A stretch of DNA of 5,959 nt from Candidatus Dormiibacterota bacterium (GTDB lineage Bacteria > Chloroflexota > Dormibacteria > Aeolococcales > Aeolococcaceae): assembly GCA_027451645.1 (NCBI GenBank), contig DAIDIX010000116.1, forward strand, positions 1 through 5,959, in the 5' to 3' direction. The translations under genes were made by a program, and so were the position numbers. Positions 4,372 to 5,959 of the stretch are shown here, one piece after another (within the stretch, counting starts at the first letter, position 1; the number at the start of each line of letters is the position of its first letter). Below the pieces are notes generated by a model. It saw only the letters and a program-made list of their open reading frames with translations, searched no databases and was not told the origin of the DNA.

Positions 4372-5434
4372 GTTTCCGGTTCTCCTCAGGGAACCGCTCA
4401 AGAATCCCTGGTTCCGCCTTGCTCGCGTTGGGATAGCACTTGTGCTGCTCACACTGTATGGAACCGTTGGCTATGCAGTCATCGAGCACTACCAGCTGCT
4501 TGATGCAGTGTTCATGACAATCATCACCATCTCGACAGTAGGCTATGGTGAGATCCATCCGCTCACTCCACGCGGGGAGATCTTCACCATCACGCTCATC
4601 CTACTTGGAGTCATTGGTTTCCTCTATACACTCGGAGTCATTGTCGATATCCTTTCAGGCGGGGATCTCGAACAGTACAGGAGATATCGGAAGATGCATC
4701 AGGCACTGCATGCCATGCGTGATCACATCATCGTGTGCGGCTATGGCCGGATTGGACGCAATGTTGTCCGTGAGATCCATGCTGCGAAGCAGCAGTGTGT
4801 CGTCATTGAGCGGGATCCGCACAGGATCGATGAGAAGGAACTCGAGGGAGATCCCGTAATCATCGGAGATGCTGCATCGGATGAGGTGCTGCGTGATGCA
4901 GGGCTCGAGCATGCACGGGCACTTGTGAGCTGTGTCGACAGTGATGAGCGGAATGTGTATGTTGTGCTGACTGCGCGAACGATGAATCCACGGCTGTATA
5001 TTGTGGCGAGGTCATCGTATGCGGAGTCCTACCAGAAGCTCCTCCATGCAGGGGCAAACCGGGTGCTGAGCCCATACGTCATGAGTGGACGTCGGATGGC
5101 CATTGCTGCGACCCAGCCACTTGTCGGTTCATCCATGCAGCTTGATGACCTGTCACCTGGAGATCAGAGGTACATCGAAGAGATTGTCATTCCCGGGGGG
5201 TGGAGCGAGGGCATTAGCGTTGCTGAACTCCAGGCACGTGGAGGGACCATACTCATGGTCAGGTCACACACTGCGGGAGAGAAGGTGGCTCCACCACCCG
5301 AGATGAAGGCTGTGACTGCTGACCATATTGTCGCTGCAGGAACACCCGACCAGCTTCATGACATTGCACACCATCTCTGGAAACCCCCAGGACAGGCTGG
5401 CAGCACTGTGGAATCCACAGAAATCCTTGATTGA
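4358..5434 (+). CDS. Two-TM potassium channel with RCK (TrkA-N/C) domains
   Basis: This 358-aa inner-membrane ion channel subunit should assemble as a tetramer. TM1 is about residues 20-43. The pore helix and selectivity filter STVGYGE (59-65) carry the K+ signature, and TM2 is about 75-98. The cytoplasmic RCK/TrkA-N Rossmann domain starts at IIVCGYGRIG (124-133). It has an acidic residue at the end of strand 2 (VVIERDP, Glu151), GDA at 170-172 and SCVDSDERN at 191-199. A TrkA-C-like domain covers about 255-335, followed by a short polar tail. The architecture matches MthK/Kch-type channels gated by a ligand bound at the RCK ring; which ligand is not clear. An in-frame TGA at 4346 leaves the ATG at 4358 as the first start. 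This lies inside the RHH gene, which implies coupling. The dehydrogenase gene follows after 24 nt. Confidence 0.93.
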   Translation: MEESRFPVLLREPLKNPWFRLARVGIALVLLTLYGTVGYAVIEHYQLLDAVFMTIITISTVGYGEIHPLTPRGEIFTITLILLGVIGFLYTLGVIVDILSGGDLEQYRRYRKMHQALHAMRDHIIVCGYGRIGRNVVREIHAAKQQCVVIERDPHRIDEKELEGDPVIIGDAASDEVLRDAGLEHARALVSCVDSDERNVYVVLTARTMNPRLYIVARSSYAESYQKLLHAGANRVLSPYVMSGRRMAIAATQPLVGSSMQLDDLSPGDQRYIEEIVIPGGWSEGISVAELQARGGTILMVRSHTAGEKVAPPPEMKAVTADHIVAAGTPDQLHDIAHHLWKPPGQAGSTVESTEILD

Positions 5435-5446
5435 TAACTCGTGAGG

Positions 5447-5454
5447 AAGGAGGT
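5447..5454 (+). promoter_or_regulatory. Strong ribosome binding site of the dehydrogenase
   Basis: AAGGAGGT is a full-length match to the anti-Shine-Dalgarno, 4 nt before the ATG at 5459. It fixes the start and predicts strong translation compared with the weakly led upstream genes. Confidence 0.8.
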
Positions 5455-5458
5455 ACCC

Positions 5459-5959
5459 ATGCAGGCAGTTGTTTTCCGCGACATCGGTTCCGTTGAGATT
5501 TCGGATGTTCCGAAGCCACAGCTGGAGGAGAGTGGTGATGCACTTGTGCGCATTACACGGGCTGCCATCTGTGGGAGTGACCTCCATGTTCTCCACGGCC
5601 GCATTCCGGGCATGATCGAGGGCGGAATCATGGGGCATGAGTTCACAGGTGTTGTGGAGGAAGTTGGCAGCGAAGTCACGAGGTTCCATGCAGGAGACCG
5701 GGTTGTCGGCTCATTCATGCTTCCGTGTGGAACGTGCTGGTTCTGCACGAAGGGATACTTCAACCGGTGTCCGGACCAGCGTGTCTTCGGGTACGGTGCA
5801 TTCTTTGGTGCACTTGAGGGAGCACAGGCAGAATACCTCCGGGTACCGCAGGCTGACCTCGTTCTCCACCCCATAGGGGATCTGGAGGACGAGAAGGCCC
5901 TTTTTGCCGGAGACATTTTCACGACAGGACTAGATGCAGCAACTGAGGGACGCATTGCT
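5459..5959 (+). CDS. Zinc-dependent medium-chain alcohol dehydrogenase (partial)
   Basis: The N-terminal 167 residues of a medium-chain dehydrogenase/reductase are present; the gene runs past the right edge. The GroES-like catalytic domain is complete in outline. The catalytic zinc ligands are Cys38 in AAICGSDLHVLHG and His60-Glu61 in the GHEFTG motif. A structural zinc site is formed by Cys90, Cys93, Cys96 and Cys104 in the PCGTCWFC...RCP region. GDRVVG (79-84) is typical of the family. The sequence ends at TTGLDAA, just before the NAD(P)-binding Rossmann half, so cofactor preference cannot be judged. It should oxidise an alcohol or polyol to a carbonyl compound; the substrate is unknown. 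It follows the channel gene by 24 nt and may share its transcript. Confidence 0.92.
   Translation, partial: MQAVVFRDIGSVEISDVPKPQLEESGDALVRITRAAICGSDLHVLHGRIPGMIEGGIMGHEFTGVVEEVGSEVTRFHAGDRVVGSFMLPCGTCWFCTKGYFNRCPDQRVFGYGAFFGALEGAQAEYLRVPQADLVLHPIGDLEDEKALFAGDIFTTGLDAATEGRIA

Noticed and set aside
3974..4558. 194-aa minus-strand open frame opposite the RHH and channel genes
   Set aside because: It runs across the divergent promoter region and two convincing plus-strand genes, with no family features.
5356..5955. 199-aa minus-strand open frame opposite the dehydrogenase
   Set aside because: The plus strand encodes the catalytic and structural zinc sites of a known family; the antisense translation is Ser/Arg/Pro-rich noise.

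Overview
This window is a compact stretch of bacterial chromosome with mid-range G+C by eye. It holds eight protein genes (seven complete, one cut by the right edge) and one tRNA. The organism is clearly bacterial: the tRNA-Glu has a bacterial T-loop and a G1·U72 pair, and several genes have strong AGGAGG-type ribosome sites. The HhH-GPD family found here (TIGR03252-like) is known mainly from Actinomycetota and Chloroflexota, and several start codons look leaderless. Together these favour a Chloroflexota- or Actinomycetota-like host, but this is only a weak placement. There is no sign of a phage, insertion sequence, CRISPR array or other mobile element.

Layout, left to right. (1) Positions 3-1299, minus strand: a two-gene operon of a small zinc-ribbon protein followed by a protein with two tandem YbjQ-like domains. 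(2) Positions 1300-1391: a divergent promoter region with a perfect 7-bp inverted repeat over the likely -10 box of the minus operon. (3) Positions 1392-1853, plus strand: an SRPBCC/AHSA1-fold protein. (4) Positions 1943-2014, plus strand: tRNA-Glu(UUC) with its own promoter, then a 119-nt non-coding gap. (5) Positions 2134-3964, minus strand: an HhH-GPD-type repair-like protein, a metallo-beta-lactamase-fold hydrolase coupled to it by an ATGA overlap, and, after an 80-nt gap, an unrecognised 179-aa protein. (6) Positions 4045 to the end, plus strand: a ribbon-helix-helix protein, an overlapping 2-TM potassium channel with an RCK domain, and a zinc-dependent medium-chain dehydrogenase that runs off the window.

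Functionally this looks like housekeeping and accessory metabolism, not a defence or mobile system. The most suggestive units are the zinc-ribbon/double-YbjQ pair and the RHH-channel-dehydrogenase cluster, in which a DNA-binding protein overlaps a potassium channel gene. The most interesting non-coding signal is a recurring promoter layout. TTCACx-N17-TAGxAT precedes both the tRNA and the HhH-GPD gene. TAnnnT-like boxes sit 6-7 nt before the ATG of three further genes that have no usable Shine-Dalgarno. This points to leaderless transcription alongside Shine-Dalgarno initiation. I did not find convincing evidence of a wholly new system.
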